A DNA stretch of 64,000 nucleotides from Tenodera sinensis (Eukaryota; Arthropoda; Insecta; Mantodea; Mantidae). The stretch's first letter is position 1. Each line of letters begins with the position of its first letter. The position numbers and the translations under genes were made by a program. Location of the stretch: contig CM060964.1 of NCBI GenBank assembly GCA_030765045.1, positions 175,313,352 to 175,377,351 of the forward strand. The letters run 5' to 3'. The notes beneath the pieces are model-generated. The model ran no database searches. It worked only from the letters and a program-made list of their open reading frames with translations, and had not been told where the DNA came from. This document shows, piece after piece, positions 44,269-54,688 of this stretch.

Positions 44269-46974
44269 CTACCAGCCAAGGGCGTCCTTGGGTAGACGGT
44301 AGCTCTGTCTCCGCCTAGGGAGGCGATGGTCATATTGCCCCAGGGTGTTCACCAGCTGGTTTGGGTGAGGTGTGAGTTTGGCATACATTGTGCGAGTCCT
44401 GTCCCGCACGTCGTCCACAATGTATGGGATGCCGGAATGAGTGTGAAGGATGTGTGATGGAAACCTACGGTCGGTACCGTAGATCATCCTAAGCGCCCTG
44501 TTCTGCACGGTCTGCAGCCTGCGGATGGTGGAACGAGCCACCGTACCCCAGACCTCGCACCCGTACAGGATCAGGGGCGGGACGATCACACGGTACAAGC
44601 GTAGTTTCAGGTATGTAGGCATGGTTGAGTGGAGTATGGGATATAGCTGTCTCAGGGCGCCATGTCCCTGACCGACCTTTGTTCTGACATGTGGAGTGAA
44701 GGTTAGACCACGGTCAAGTAGTACCCCCAGGTATTTGGCAGAGTTATCCCAAGGGATTCTTCTCCGCCGCATTGCCAGGGATACTCCCGGCCGCCAGTTT
44801 CGAACTTTGCCCAGTAGTAGAGCCTGGCTCTTCTGCGGGCTAATGGCCATTCTCCACTGTTCACTCCACCTGCCGATAGTGTCGAGCTGTCGCTGTAGTG
44901 GAGGGAAACAGTACCGAACATTTTTGTTCTGTGCCAGTATGAGGACATCGTCTGCATACTGACACGTAACAGTATGCGGTTCCACGGGTAGGTCAGACAT
45001 GTAGGCAGCAAAGAGCAACGGCGATAGCACGCTACCCTCCGGAACTCCAGCCGCTATGGGTCTGACCGAGGACAACTTCCCCTCCACCCGCACCCGAAAG
45101 GAGCGATCCCGAAGGAAGCTACCAATCAGGGTGAGGTAGGGGGGAGGGATTTCTGCCTCTCTGAGTTTGTACAGTAACCCCTGGTGCCATGTGGTTGCAA
45201 AGGCTTTTTCTACACCCAGAAGCACCGCGACTGTTTTGAAGTTTTCCTGGAAACCCAGGGCAACCTTCTCAATCAGCCGCAGTAGCTGTAGTGTAGTGGA
45301 ATGTCCATGACGGAAACCGAACTGATGATCCGGGATAAGTTGCCTTTCCTCGAAGAGAGGAGTGAGGCGGGATAGGAATAATCGTTCAAAGATTTTTGAA
45401 ACGATGGGTAACAGGCTTATGGAACGGTAATTGGAAGGGAAAACCGGGTCCTTGCCGGGCTTCAAAATGCAGACCACCCTCGCCTCCTTCCAACAAGTAG
45501 GAAAGTGACGAAGCTGCAGACATGAATTATAAATCCTCGTCAGGTGGACTACGGTCTTTCGGGGAAGGTGCTGGAGCATGGGTGCCGTGACGCCATCATG
45601 CCCAGGGGATTTGCCAGGTTTTAATCTTATGATTTCAGAAGCCACCTGTCTTGGGGTGACTAAGGGGATTTGGATCTCTGCGCGTGGCGGCGGAGGTGCC
45701 TCGTAGAGGTAATCTACCGTCGCCTCCACGAGTTCAGTAAAGTCTTCGGCCTGGACATCTTCCCGGGGTTCGAATTGGGATTCTAGATGGTCTGCGAAAG
45801 CCGTGGCTTTCTCTTGGGGCTCAAAAGAGAGTCTCCCGCGAGTGCCATGTAGAGGATGCTGATGTGTATTTTTGTCCTTTATAAGGGACCTAATTATCCG
45901 CCATGGTTGTTTCTCGGTGAGGTCTACGTTTGCCATCGTGTTTTCCCAGGCTGTTTTGCGGTGTAAACGCAACAGGCGTCGTGACAGGGACTTGAACCGC
46001 TGGTAAACGGCCTGTATCCTGGGATGGCGGAAACGCTGCCAGAGCCTTCGGACAGTTGCTTTGGCTTTGACCAACTGTCTGAGTTCGATGGGAATGGTAC
46101 GAGGGTTAGGTATGTCGGATGGAATGCGGTGCGTGTGGGCACGTACCACATCCCGGATGTGTTGGGAGAATGCCGTGGCTGCCGCCTCCAGTGTATCGAT
46201 AGAATCGACACGCGGACGCGGGTCCACAGACTGGTTGAGTTCAAGGATCGCTGTATCCCAGTCGACCTCGTATGTCCAGTCTGGAGTGACCAGAGCTGGC
46301 AGGTCAATGTTGGAATCCACCAAGACAGGGTCATGGTCGGAGTCCAATTCATTGACCGCTGAGAGGTCTAGATGAAAAGGAATGTTTTTGGTGACCATGA
46401 TATCGAGCACATCTGGCCTCTCTCGGGCCGGATGGAACGTAGGTCCTCTCGGTCCATGCGCAAGAATGCTTGGGTTACCGCTGATCAGGCGGTAGAGCCC
46501 TCGCCCCTTGGCATTGGTAACGCGGCTATGCCAATGTGCATGTTTAGCGTTGAGGTCGCCTGCGATGCAAACCGCAGGATGCAGGTTCAGGAGGGTATTA
46601 ATATCAGCTTCGTAGAAGCGGTTATCAGGAGGGTCGTATGCCACTACCAACACCGTGTCCACCCCGCCAATGGCAAGCCTAATGGCACAGGCCTCCACGT
46701 GTTGTAGTGGTGGGATAGGGAAGGATGTATGAGTGATGTGGTTCTTGATGAAAATGGCTGTACCGCCCCCCGGTCGGCCGACCCGATCAGACCGATGGGT
46801 GACGTAACTCGGCAGCGAGAAGTTGGTTGCAGCATCCAAGTGGGTTTCGCAGACCATCAGAATGTCAATTCCATATGAATGTAGAAACTCAACGAGGCTT
46901 GGGTAATGGCCCCTTATGCCATTTGCGTTCCAGAACGCAGCCCTGAATGGTCTCCGGACAAGTCTGGAGGCCAT
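44269..46974 (-). CDS. Element B ORF2: endonuclease and reverse transcriptase, 901 codons
   Basis: One uninterrupted frame. The endonuclease has FWNANG (15-20), CETHL with Glu43, GGGTAIFI (69-76), GDLNAKHAHW with Asp140 and Asn142, and DSDHDPV with His214. The reverse transcriptase has LKPGKSPGHDGVTAPML (about 453-469), NYRSISLLPIVSKIFERL, QFGFRHGHSTTLQLL, GVPEGSVLSPLL and YADDVLIL with the Asp pair at 675-676. The C-terminus has QTVQNRALRMIYG. Motif A is damaged: the catalytic Asp of LDVEKAFD is Gly587 and the second Asp is Ala593, so the enzyme should be inactive. GVPEGS replaces the usual GVPQGS. The ORF normally nicks target DNA and copies the RNA there. There is no RNase H domain, as expected for Jockey. 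Confidence 0.95.
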   Translation of the reverse strand: MASRLVRRPFRAAFWNANGIRGHYPSLVEFLHSYGIDILMVCETHLDAATNFSLPSYVTHRSDRVGRPGGGTAIFIKNHITHTSFPIPPLQHVEACAIRLAIGGVDTVLVVAYDPPDNRFYEADINTLLNLHPAVCIAGDLNAKHAHWHSRVTNAKGRGLYRLISGNPSILAHGPRGPTFHPARERPDVLDIMVTKNIPFHLDLSAVNELDSDHDPVLVDSNIDLPALVTPDWTYEVDWDTAILELNQSVDPRPRVDSIDTLEAAATAFSQHIRDVVRAHTHRIPSDIPNPRTIPIELRQLVKAKATVRRLWQRFRHPRIQAVYQRFKSLSRRLLRLHRKTAWENTMANVDLTEKQPWRIIRSLIKDKNTHQHPLHGTRGRLSFEPQEKATAFADHLESQFEPREDVQAEDFTELVEATVDYLYEAPPPPRAEIQIPLVTPRQVASEIIRLKPGKSPGHDGVTAPMLQHLPRKTVVHLTRIYNSCLQLRHFPTCWKEARVVCILKPGKDPVFPSNYRSISLLPIVSKIFERLFLSRLTPLFEERQLIPDHQFGFRHGHSTTLQLLRLIEKVALGFQENFKTVAVLLGVEKAFATTWHQGLLYKLREAEIPPPYLTLIGSFLRDRSFRVRVEGKLSSVRPIAAGVPEGSVLSPLLFAAYMSDLPVEPHTVTCQYADDVLILAQNKNVRYCFPPLQRQLDTIGRWSEQWRMAISPQKSQALLLGKVRNWRPGVSLAMRRRRIPWDNSAKYLGVLLDRGLTFTPHVRTKVGQGHGALRQLYPILHSTMPTYLKLRLYRVIVPPLILYGCEVWGTVARSTIRRLQTVQNRALRMIYGTDRRFPSHILHTHSGIPYIVDDVRDRTRTMYAKLTPHPNQLVNTLGQYDHRLPRRRQSYRLPKDALGW

Positions 46975-47167
46975 TACTTGGCTGAGTTAGGGAACAGCTG
47001 GGCCAAGGTTTGGACCAGTAGGGCATGCTTCTGCATGGGGCTCAGGTTAGGGCTTTCGTATTGCAGCTTGAATTTCCGAAGTGCAGGCAAGATTCGGTTT
47101 ATTATGTTATTAAACCACAGGGTTAGGTCCTGAAATTCCTCCAGGTCCGCCTGCGAGAGCGTTCCCC

Positions 47168-48623
47168 CTAAAGCAGGGGGGTCATGGATACAGCGGGGAC
47201 CACAGGTGCCACCTGTGGGCCGGCTGTAACAGCAGTATCCCTTGGTGCCAGAGCTGCCTCAGTGGACTGCTCTGCCGGCGCCTTGGGAGGCTGTTGAGAA
47301 GCTGTGCTTACTCTCTCCGCGGCTTGACGCTTGCTCTTGTGTTTCCTTCGCCGCTTAGGTTTAGGAGGAGCATTGGCCACAACAGACTCCTCTGTATGGC
47401 CTGGAGGTGGTGCCGAGACTTCAGTCGTGGCAGGGGCAGGTACTATTGCCTGGGCCTTGGCCTGGGCCAGTGTCTTTTCTGCCCTATTAAGGGCGTGAGA
47501 GAAGGAAACGCCGGGGCGGACCTCTGCCACTTCCGCGCGTCCCTTGCGACGGCTATCTATAATTTTCAGGCGCGTCGCGCATCCTTTGTAGACACTGCAG
47601 TGCGCGCCTTTGCAGTTGACACATTCCCTGTCCGTATCCGGCTTAGGGCAGTCCTGCACTCTGTGAGTTCCACCACATCGCAGACATGCAAGCGGACGCT
47701 CACATGCCATGCTGGAATGGTGAAATCCCAGGCAATTGCGACACTGCACGGGACCCTCCTTGCCGTAGAAGCGTTCCACCTTCACGGCAGTGTAGATTAG
47801 GTGGCGCACAGTGTCGATTGGCTGAACTTGTTGGTCGCGCACTTTGTCCACCACGACCAGAAACAGTGGCATGGGCACCTTTTCAGGTCCACTGTCGGAG
47901 ACAATAGTCTTCTTCAACTGGGCCACTGTTGCTGTGATATCATGTTCTTCGAGGAGTGCCAGCCTGACTTCCTCGGTAGAGCAGTCAGAGGCAAGGCCTC
48001 TGATTATTCGCCTTTCCACGTGAGGACGTGTGGGCGAATAACTGTAAAACGGGATTTTTAATTCCCGAAGTACAGCCTTGGCTGCCTCAAAATCCTCGAG
48101 TGAGGAGGTCTTGATGTTTACTTTTCGTGGCCTCCTTATTGCCTCAAAGCGTCTTTTCAGGCGCGAAGCTAGGAGCCGCATGGTTTTTGTATGCTCCTTA
48201 AAAGCATCCGCTACTATTGGCGGTATTTTCTCCCCCCCCCCCCTTGGTTGGGGGTTGGGTTGAACCCTGTGGTTGTTGCTGCTGAGAGCCCGTGGAGTTA
48301 CGCCTATTCCGGCGTCCCTTCACCTCAGTGAAGCCCTCGGTGTCAGTTTCCATATCTGCCTCTGAGTCGGAGGAAGAGATAGGATGATAGGAAACCAGTG
48401 GTGGTGACTGGCTATCAGTGACCTGTCGCGGGACAGAACACTTGCGCTTTTTACGCGCAGGTGGTACCGCCTCGGGAACAGAGATGCATGAAGATGATGT
48501 AGTTGATCCGTCGGTCAGCACGGTTGCCCTCCGGCTGCTTGCAGAGGGCCAGACCCCCTCCTTAGAGGAGGAGGCGCCTGGGCAAGCCATTACGGCTTGA
48601 GGTGTTGGACCAGGGGTCCTCAC
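47168..48623 (-). CDS. Element B ORF1: Gag-like protein with CCHC knuckles, one frameshift
   Basis: Two frames join at a C/G homopolymer (48232-48243). The first (48623-48198, ATG at 48623) is Ser/Pro-rich with SSSDSEADMETDTEG, ending at the homopolymer. The second (open to 48181 and beyond) begins MRLLASRLKRRFEAIR, then VNIKTSSLEDFEAAKAVL, FYSYSPTRPHVERRIIRGL (the PRE_C2HC-type segment) and EVRLALLEEHDI. Three zinc knuckles follow: CRNCLGFHHSSMAC (147-160), CLRCGGTHRVQDC (166-178) and CVNCKGAHCSVYKGC (187-201). The tail is basic (KPKRRRKHKSKRQ). Total about 480 codons. The frameshift at an 11-12 base homopolymer may be a sequencing error. Confidence 0.9.
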
Positions 48624-49054
48624 CTTTGGCTGCAGCCTTGCAAGCCCGTAGTCACGTGGTCCGTCAGTCAGTTTGTCTGAGTCGGGAATGGTGATGGAAG
48701 AGAAGGGGTATAGTTACCTGGCTCCGCTATATACCAGCACGCACCCCTCCGAGAGCAGGATCGATGTAGAAGAAGCGCAAGTGATGATTGGTGCGACACG
48801 CTACCGTTTGCTATCAAACGTCTTGCAGCGTGCCGCGAAACTGTGCTTTCACCTGACTAGGTGCGTAGTTCTTTGCTCCACCACCACGTCGCCACGGTCG
48901 TTCTCCCGCTTATGCCCCTGAAGAGAGAATCAAGCACTCCAAGCTCCCAATGGTCCCGCAGAATCGAGGTGTAGACGCTACGAGCTCCAATCATGGAATG
49001 ATGGCGAATATGGTACACACTCTGCGCTAGACGTTTCTTATAGTACTCCGTCAC

Positions 49055-50786
49055 TGGTACCTCTACTCGATTGGTTGGTAGTCTCCTACTTATTTGGCAG
49101 TGACAATTACCCCATTAACATTCACCAATCCGGCCACTATTCTGTGCCAACATGCTATCCTCACTGGATTATTTCCAAGGCTGACTGGTGGAAATTTCGT
49201 TCCTTCATTCACCTTGCCGACAGTTTTTACTACCATTGATGATACGGTAGAGTATTTTACTTGCTCTATCCTTCTCGCAGCAGATTCCAGCATTCCTCGT
49301 GGCTCATCTACACCACGTCACGTTCCTGTACTTTGTTGGTCCGAGGAATGCCGTTTGGCTATTAAAGCACGCAAACGTGCTCTGCGTGTCTTTACGTTAC
49401 ATCCTACCCGAGGCCTACTAGGGCACGATTTATAGTCCAAGATGCCAAAGGCAAGTCATGGGAAAAATATCTCTTCCCTTTCCCGTCGAAGTTCGGTGCA
49501 AAAGGTGTGGGCTGGTGTTCGGCGTATGTACAGCAAGAGTCGCCGAACGATTATTCCCGGTCTTGTCGTACAGGGCTCCCATTACACCTGCGAGCAAGAC
49601 ATCGCCGACACCTTTGCCGATTCTTTCGCTGTTATTAGCCAAACGGATAACTACTACGGAGCCTTTGTCCCTATTATGGAATCTGCAGAGCAGATAGTTC
49701 TAGATTTTAGAGCGGCTGTAGTGAACCGTACAACGCACCATTTACAGAAGCAGAGCTGGCACATTCTTTGTCCCTCGCAAAGGACTCTTCTCCTGGTCCT
49801 GATGACATTCACCGACAAATGCTGCTTCATCTTCTACCTGCGGCTAGTTCCTTGCTGATGAGCATTTATAACCGCATCTGGCTTCAGCAGGTTTTTCCGT
49901 CTTCTTGGCGAGAAGGTATTGTCATCCCTAATCCTCGACCCGGAAAAGACCAGACACTTCCCTCTAGTTACCGCCTTATTTGCCAAGCGAGTGTCGTTTG
50001 GAAGACCTTGGAACGCATGATTAACACTCGCTTAGTGTGGTGGCTAGAGACGAATAACCTGCTGAGCAATGTTCAGTGTGGTTTTCGTCGCAATCGCTCC
50101 AGTGTCGACAACCTGACACGCATGGAACCTTATATTCAAAATGCCTTTCTGCTGAAGCAGCATGTCGTGGGTGTCTTCCTCGATCTGCAAAAGGCCTACG
50201 CTATGGGATACTCCGTACTCTGCATGACTACGGTTTACGCGGTTATTTAGCGATCTTTGTTTTTAAATTTTTAAAACTACGCCACTTTCGTGTCCGCAGT
50301 GGGACCACGGTCTTACAGGAGAGGATCCAGGAGAATGGTGTGCCCCAGGGGTCGATTCTGAGTGTCTCGCTTTTCGCCGTTGCCATTAACGGTATCACTA
50401 GTGTTGTTCGCAGCGGAATACCGATGTCGCTGTATGTTGACGATTTTGCTATATACTACCGCTCCTATAATCTTGAGCACATTGAACGTCAACTGCAGCT
50501 GACCTTAACATCCATCGCCGAGTGGACACTTCGCGCCAGCTTTCAGTTCTCCCCTACGAAAACACAGTGCCTCCACTTTCATCGACTTCGTGGTGCAGAT
50601 CCTCCTCCTGATCTTTATTTGCGTGGCACACGTCTGCCGTTTGTACCGCACCTTAAGTTTTTGGGCGTTCACCTCCACAGCACACTCAAATGGGAGCACC
50701 ATATTCGCCATCTTCGTGCTTCCTGCAATCGTGCGCTTCGGGCGCTCCGGGTTTTATCTGCGGCATCTTGGGGTGGCGATCGTTCA
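49055..50786 (+). pseudogene. LINE element A, reverse transcriptase part
   Basis: Resumes element A with LFGSDNYPI (endonuclease His motif) at about 49080-49105. The RT region follows over at least four frame changes: KDSSPGPDDIHRQMLLHLLP (49777-49836), RPGKDQTLPSSYRLI, NVQCGFRRNRSSVDNL and GVFLDLQKAY (motif A Asp intact). After a shift near 50210 come ENGVPQGSILSVSLF and LYVDDFAIYYRS (motif C, YVDD). Next are QFSPTKTQCLHF, KFLGVHL and ASCNRALRALRVLSA. At 50786 the homology stops against an element-B-like fragment. The gene cannot make protein, but motifs A and C are unaltered, unlike element B. Confidence 0.9.
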
Positions 50787-50787
50787 T

Positions 50788-51400
50788 CAGGCTACAGACG
50801 TTGCAGAATCGGGCATTAAGGATAATCTACGATACTGGTTGGAGATTTCCTGCCCACATCCTTCACGAACATTCCGGCATCCCGTACATTGTCGACGTGA
50901 TTAAAACCCGCGCTCGAACAATGTATTCCTGAACCACCCTAATCCACTGGTGAACACTCTGGGACAATATGACCAGAGACAGCCGCGCCGACTACCATCT
51001 AAAAATTGCCGAAGGACATCTTAAGTCCAACGGTCTAATTTTAGAAGATGGGAAAGGCGAAAATTACAATCTGTACCTGAAACAGAGTAAAATGCCTAAT
51101 TCAGATCACCTGTCAGTGAGTGACTGACGGCCAGAACCCTGGTGGGGATTAGCGCGTCACCTGATTGACTAAACAGCCAATCAGCAGCCGGGCACTGTCC
51201 ACTCACGGACCAATCCCTACCAACCATCTATCCCGCCCCTATAAATACCCCTGATTCCACAAATATTCCCTGTAGTGACAAATTACCAGTAGACCATACT
51301 ACCAAACTCATCGCGCAGGTAAAACCGTGTTACGGCTAGGTACTGCGGTAAAGACACTCGGGCGGGGGAAAAGCTTCCCCACTCGACTCGAACCTCCTCT
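50788..51400 (+). mobile_element. Second element-B-like fragment inserted in element A
   Basis: Begins RLQTLQNRALRIIYDTGWRF, then AHILHEHSGIPYIVD and RARTMYS, then after a stop NPLVNTLGQYDQRQPRR. These match the last ~75 codons of element B ORF2 (RLQTVQNRALRMIYGTDRRF, HILHTHSGIPYIVDD, LVNTLGQYDHRLPRRR). It is therefore a 5'-truncated Jockey-like copy, here on the plus strand. The stretch 51110-51395 after it includes CCCCTATAAATACCCC (about 51235-51250), a TATA-like sequence, and is otherwise unassigned. About 30 residues of element A are missing at this site. Confidence 0.78.
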
Positions 51401-52925
51401 GGTGCCTCTCTCTAAACTTTGTCTTTTAAATACTGTTCATCAAACTGGTATCCGTCTTGCCACTGGAGCTTTCCGAACTAGTCGAGTCGAGTGTCTTTAT
51501 GCTGAGTCTGGTGAGCCTCTGTTGTCTATCCGGCGCTCGCTGCTGCCCTGTTCTTATGGAGCCCGTTTGGCAGCTAACCCTGGTCATCCATAATTTCAAT
51601 GTGTATTGCATCCGGATCTTGCGCACCGTTACACCACTATATCCTGCCCTTGTGGTATAAGGTTTCAAGAACTGCATTCTGCACGTGCCCTCCGACTGCC
51701 TGCTATAGAGCGTTCTTGTCTTGGCCGTTATCCTCCCTGGCAGCTCCAGCGTGCCTGCTTCGACCTCGAGCTTTCGAGCTGTGCTAAATTAACTACTCCT
51801 CATTCGGTGTTTCGCCAGATTTTTGCCGAAATCCTGGGTCGTTACCAAAGTTATACTCCGGCATTTACCGACGGCCCACATGTGGGGGTTGTTACAGGAT
51901 GCTGTTTCGTGTGTAACGGTGAGGCTCAGCAGTATTGTCTTCCGAACTATAGTTCCGTTTTACTGCCGAGCTGTTTACCATCTCTTATTGTTTACTTTTT
52001 ATCTCCAGTTCAACTCCTGGAAATTTTATGATCTGTTGTGACTCTTTGAGCGCTATTCAGGCGTTGCAACAGTTTGTTGGCAACTCGGCGTTGATTCTGA
52101 AAATACAGACACTCGTATCTCACCTGCTCTCTCGCAGATACTAGTTCGTCTTTACCTGGACCCCAGGCCATTTGGGTATTCCCGGCAACGAGGAGGCGGA
52201 TGCAGCTGCTAAGTCTGCATGTCGCTTGCCGGGATTATCAATGCGCACACTACCTTATACAGATGTGCGGCGGTATTTTCGTCGGCATTTATTAACTGTG
52301 TGGCAGCAATCATAGGGAGCGCTGGCTGGCACTCAATTGCGGGCAATCAAGGTCGGTGTTCAACACTGACTGACCTCCTGCAGGGATTCCAGGCGGGCTG
52401 AAGTGATTCTAACCTGCCTGAGGATAGGGTACATGGCTACGTTTTGCGTGGTGACTCGGCACCTGTCTATCCTACATGTGGCATCCAACTGTCTGTCGCA
52501 CATGTATTACTCGATTGCCCGCAATGCGCTCGTGTGCGCCAGTCTATTGGTCTGGGGTCTACACTAGCCTCTTCTCTAGGCGGCGACCTGAAATCTGTAG
52601 CCAAGACTCTGCAGTTCGTTGCCGATATTGACTTCGAAAAACAGGTCTGACATGTGTGTTTAGCCTTTTAAGATATTTTGTACATGTTTTAATATATTGA
52701 CTTTTTGAAACTCAGACTTGTTTTTCTTTTTAATTTTTGGTGGTTTTTAGATTTTAGAAGTTTTATGGTATTTTAAGCCTTTTATACCTTACATTTTACT
52801 GTCAGTTTAGTATTTTACCCATCGCTTAATTTTGATTTTAACTATGTGAGTGTGTTTTAAACTTTTTTGTTTAACTATGGGCCCAAATGATCTCGTTGTT
52901 GACGAGCCGTTAAACCTCACACACT
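51400..52925 (+). pseudogene. LINE element A, C-terminal RT, RNase H and 3' UTR
   Basis: Continues element A: NTVHQTGIRLATGAFRTSRV, CLYAESGEPLLSIRRSLL. The RNase H domain opens near 51860 (YTPAFTDGPHVGVVTGCCFV; the DGS-type Asp is in TDG). About 52210 onward it reads KSACRLPGLSMRTLPYTDVR, then GTQLRAIKVGVQH, DSRRAEVILTCLRIGY and RGDSAPVYPTCGIQLSVAHV with LLDCPQC, a zinc-binding tail typical of I-like LINEs. The 3' UTR ends near 52925 with GTTGTTGACGAGCCGTTAAA and CCTCACACACTCATTCAC. Several frameshifts. RNase H removes template RNA in intact elements. Confidence 0.88.
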
Positions 52926-53860
52926 CATTCACTATTTTCTCTGCCGCTCTCTTCTCTTACGAGCAGAACAAAGTTCACGCACGCCATTGACTGGATATAC
53001 CCCTGTGAATTCTGCAACTCTTTTAACGCACGAAGGGTTATCTACTTGCCTGCGAGTCGGCTGTACTGGGCCACCTGGTGTATAATAGTGCATACAATTC
53101 CATGGGAGGACGAATATTCTTGTTTTCAAGATGACGATAAAGTTAAGTGCAGATTTATACCATTTCCCTTGCTTACGTTCCGTGTTCACGATTAGATAAA
53201 TGTTATTCTCCTGCAAAAATACAACGAACTTTTGAAGCAATTGTACGACACATTCTCTTTACAATTTGAAGACCTAAAAACATTTGAAACTAAAATCCAA
53301 TTATTTTTCACTTTTGAAGTTTCCATGTAGTGAGACTTCACACGAGCTACAAAATATGAAATTGCAGAATTTCACGACCATAAAATGTTGTGAGAAAGAA
53401 GGGTGGTAATTATTTAGGTCTCTGCCCTACTGTGAGTATCCAAGGTTACGTTTGTTTGCATCTAGTTTAATGGCAGTCTTTGGCTCCACTTATATCTGCG
53501 GATAAATTTTCATTAAAACTACATTAAAATTGAGTATCGCAGCAAGATAAGTGAAAATCACCTTGCTTATTTTTTGAGACTGTGCACTTCATCTTTTGCA
53601 CCAAACATTGAAGACCTTCTGAAACGTAAATCACGCCAAAAGGTATCCTCAGAAACATCGTGGATTAATCAGGAGTAGAATATGAATGTGTACGCCTTTG
53701 ATTTCCTGTACATAAGAATGTGCTACCACTGGAACTCAGTAACCAGAGATAAATGCGTCATTCTCTCCCAGCGGCTGGAAGGAGGTGATTTCAACCTCCC
53801 GTAACTTGCCTGCAGTTGAGCACCCCTGAGCTAGGCTGTCGAGTATAAAAGACTCACCTT
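52926..53860. other. Unassigned DNA
   Basis: A 102-codon minus-strand frame (53240-52932) has no recognisable motif. No RNA gene or tandem repeat is visible. Confidence 0.45.
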
Positions 53861-53861
53861 T

Positions 53862-54176
53862 ATAAACAAAATGGATGCTTTTAAGAGTACCCCAAAAGCT
53901 GCATTGGAAGTCCTCCTGGGACTTCCACCACCAAATCTTTACCTCAAAGCAGAGGCTAAATTAGCTTCCTACAGGTTAATAAATCCAAATAGCTGGAAAA
54001 AACGGTGACATGGTTCAGGATAGGCGGTAGGAAAACCACTTATAGAAACGAGAACTGATCTCATGTCAACTGAATATTGCTTCGACCGTCTCTTTAGAGC
54101 GCATTGAGGAACTCAACAACAGTGGTCCAACAAACAAATCCCGGAGATGTTCCAACAGTATCTGACATGGTATATA
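53862..54176 (+). pseudogene. R1-like LINE fragment between RT and RNase H
   Basis: Translation in changing frames gives STPKAALEVLLGLPPPNLYL and KAEAKLASYRLINPNSW. This is the hallmark text (TPTAALExLLxLxPLHLxxExEA) that joins reverse transcriptase and RNase H in R1/LOA-type LINEs. Then STEYCFDRLFRAH and text leading toward the YTDGS motif. The homology stops at 54176, where a mariner is inserted. A partly overlapping relative lies on the minus strand at 60960-61310. Confidence 0.72.
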
Positions 54177-54430
54177 CCAGGTGAGTCAGCTGCTCCTTAT
54201 TCTCGAGTTTTATGCAATCCGCATTTTATAGTCCAACATGAAAACATCGACCCCATTACTAGGCTCTACCCGCGTATTTAACATGGATGTTAAACACTCG
54301 ATGAAATTAGAGCTAATATAGATGTTATCACATCGCATTTTAATGTATTCGTAATTAGACACCTGAGGTTTGCACTTCTGCAAATGTTCACTGGAACCAG
54401 CGAATATTACATCTTAAACGGATTATTTAC

Positions 54431-54520
54431 CTCACACGTTACTAGGTAACTCAGTTGGAACGAGCGCAAGACTCCGAAGTAATCTGTCTGTTGTGAAGGT
54501 GGTTCGAATCAACTGCATGT
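54431..54520 (+). repeat. tRNA-like sequence inside the mariner element
   Basis: GGTAACTCAGTTGGAACGAG then GTGAAGGTGGTTCGAATCAA gives A-box-like and B-box-like segments at tRNA spacing. The acceptor stem is not convincing. Probably an inserted SINE-like head or a degenerate tRNA pseudogene. Confidence 0.45.
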
Positions 54521-54688
54521 ACTATTATTTTTTTTAACCGTGCAATCCTCACAATTTACAAATTATTATTCTGAAAACGGTTATTATCTTAATTTTTATT
54601 GCTTTATTCATGTTTTATGGCATTGTTTGATGTTTCTTTATTGGTGAACTACAATTAGGTAGTTGTTTAAACATACCTATAGGTTCAT

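Larger units (their letters stand above)
43951..49040 (-). mobile_element. Jockey-like LINE element B, nearly full length
   Basis: On the minus strand the order is a 5' leader (about 49040-48624), ORF1 (48623-47168), a 193-bp spacer, ORF2 (46974-44269) and a ~315-bp 3' UTR ending at 43951-43955 in a perfect palindrome. It sits inside element A, whose endonuclease reading is cut at 43950 and resumes near 49055. I could not identify target-site duplications or a poly-A tail. Length, about 5.1 kb, suits a complete Jockey-clade element. Confidence 0.88.

Noticed and set aside
46024..48061. Plus-strand open frames of 100-170 codons inside element B
   Set aside because: Antisense of ORF1 and ORF2, with no family motif of their own.
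43940..49060. Target-site duplication for element B (short GAGTAC/AGTAC-like words)
   Set aside because: Matches are only 4-6 bases and not at the element edges; not distinguishable from chance.
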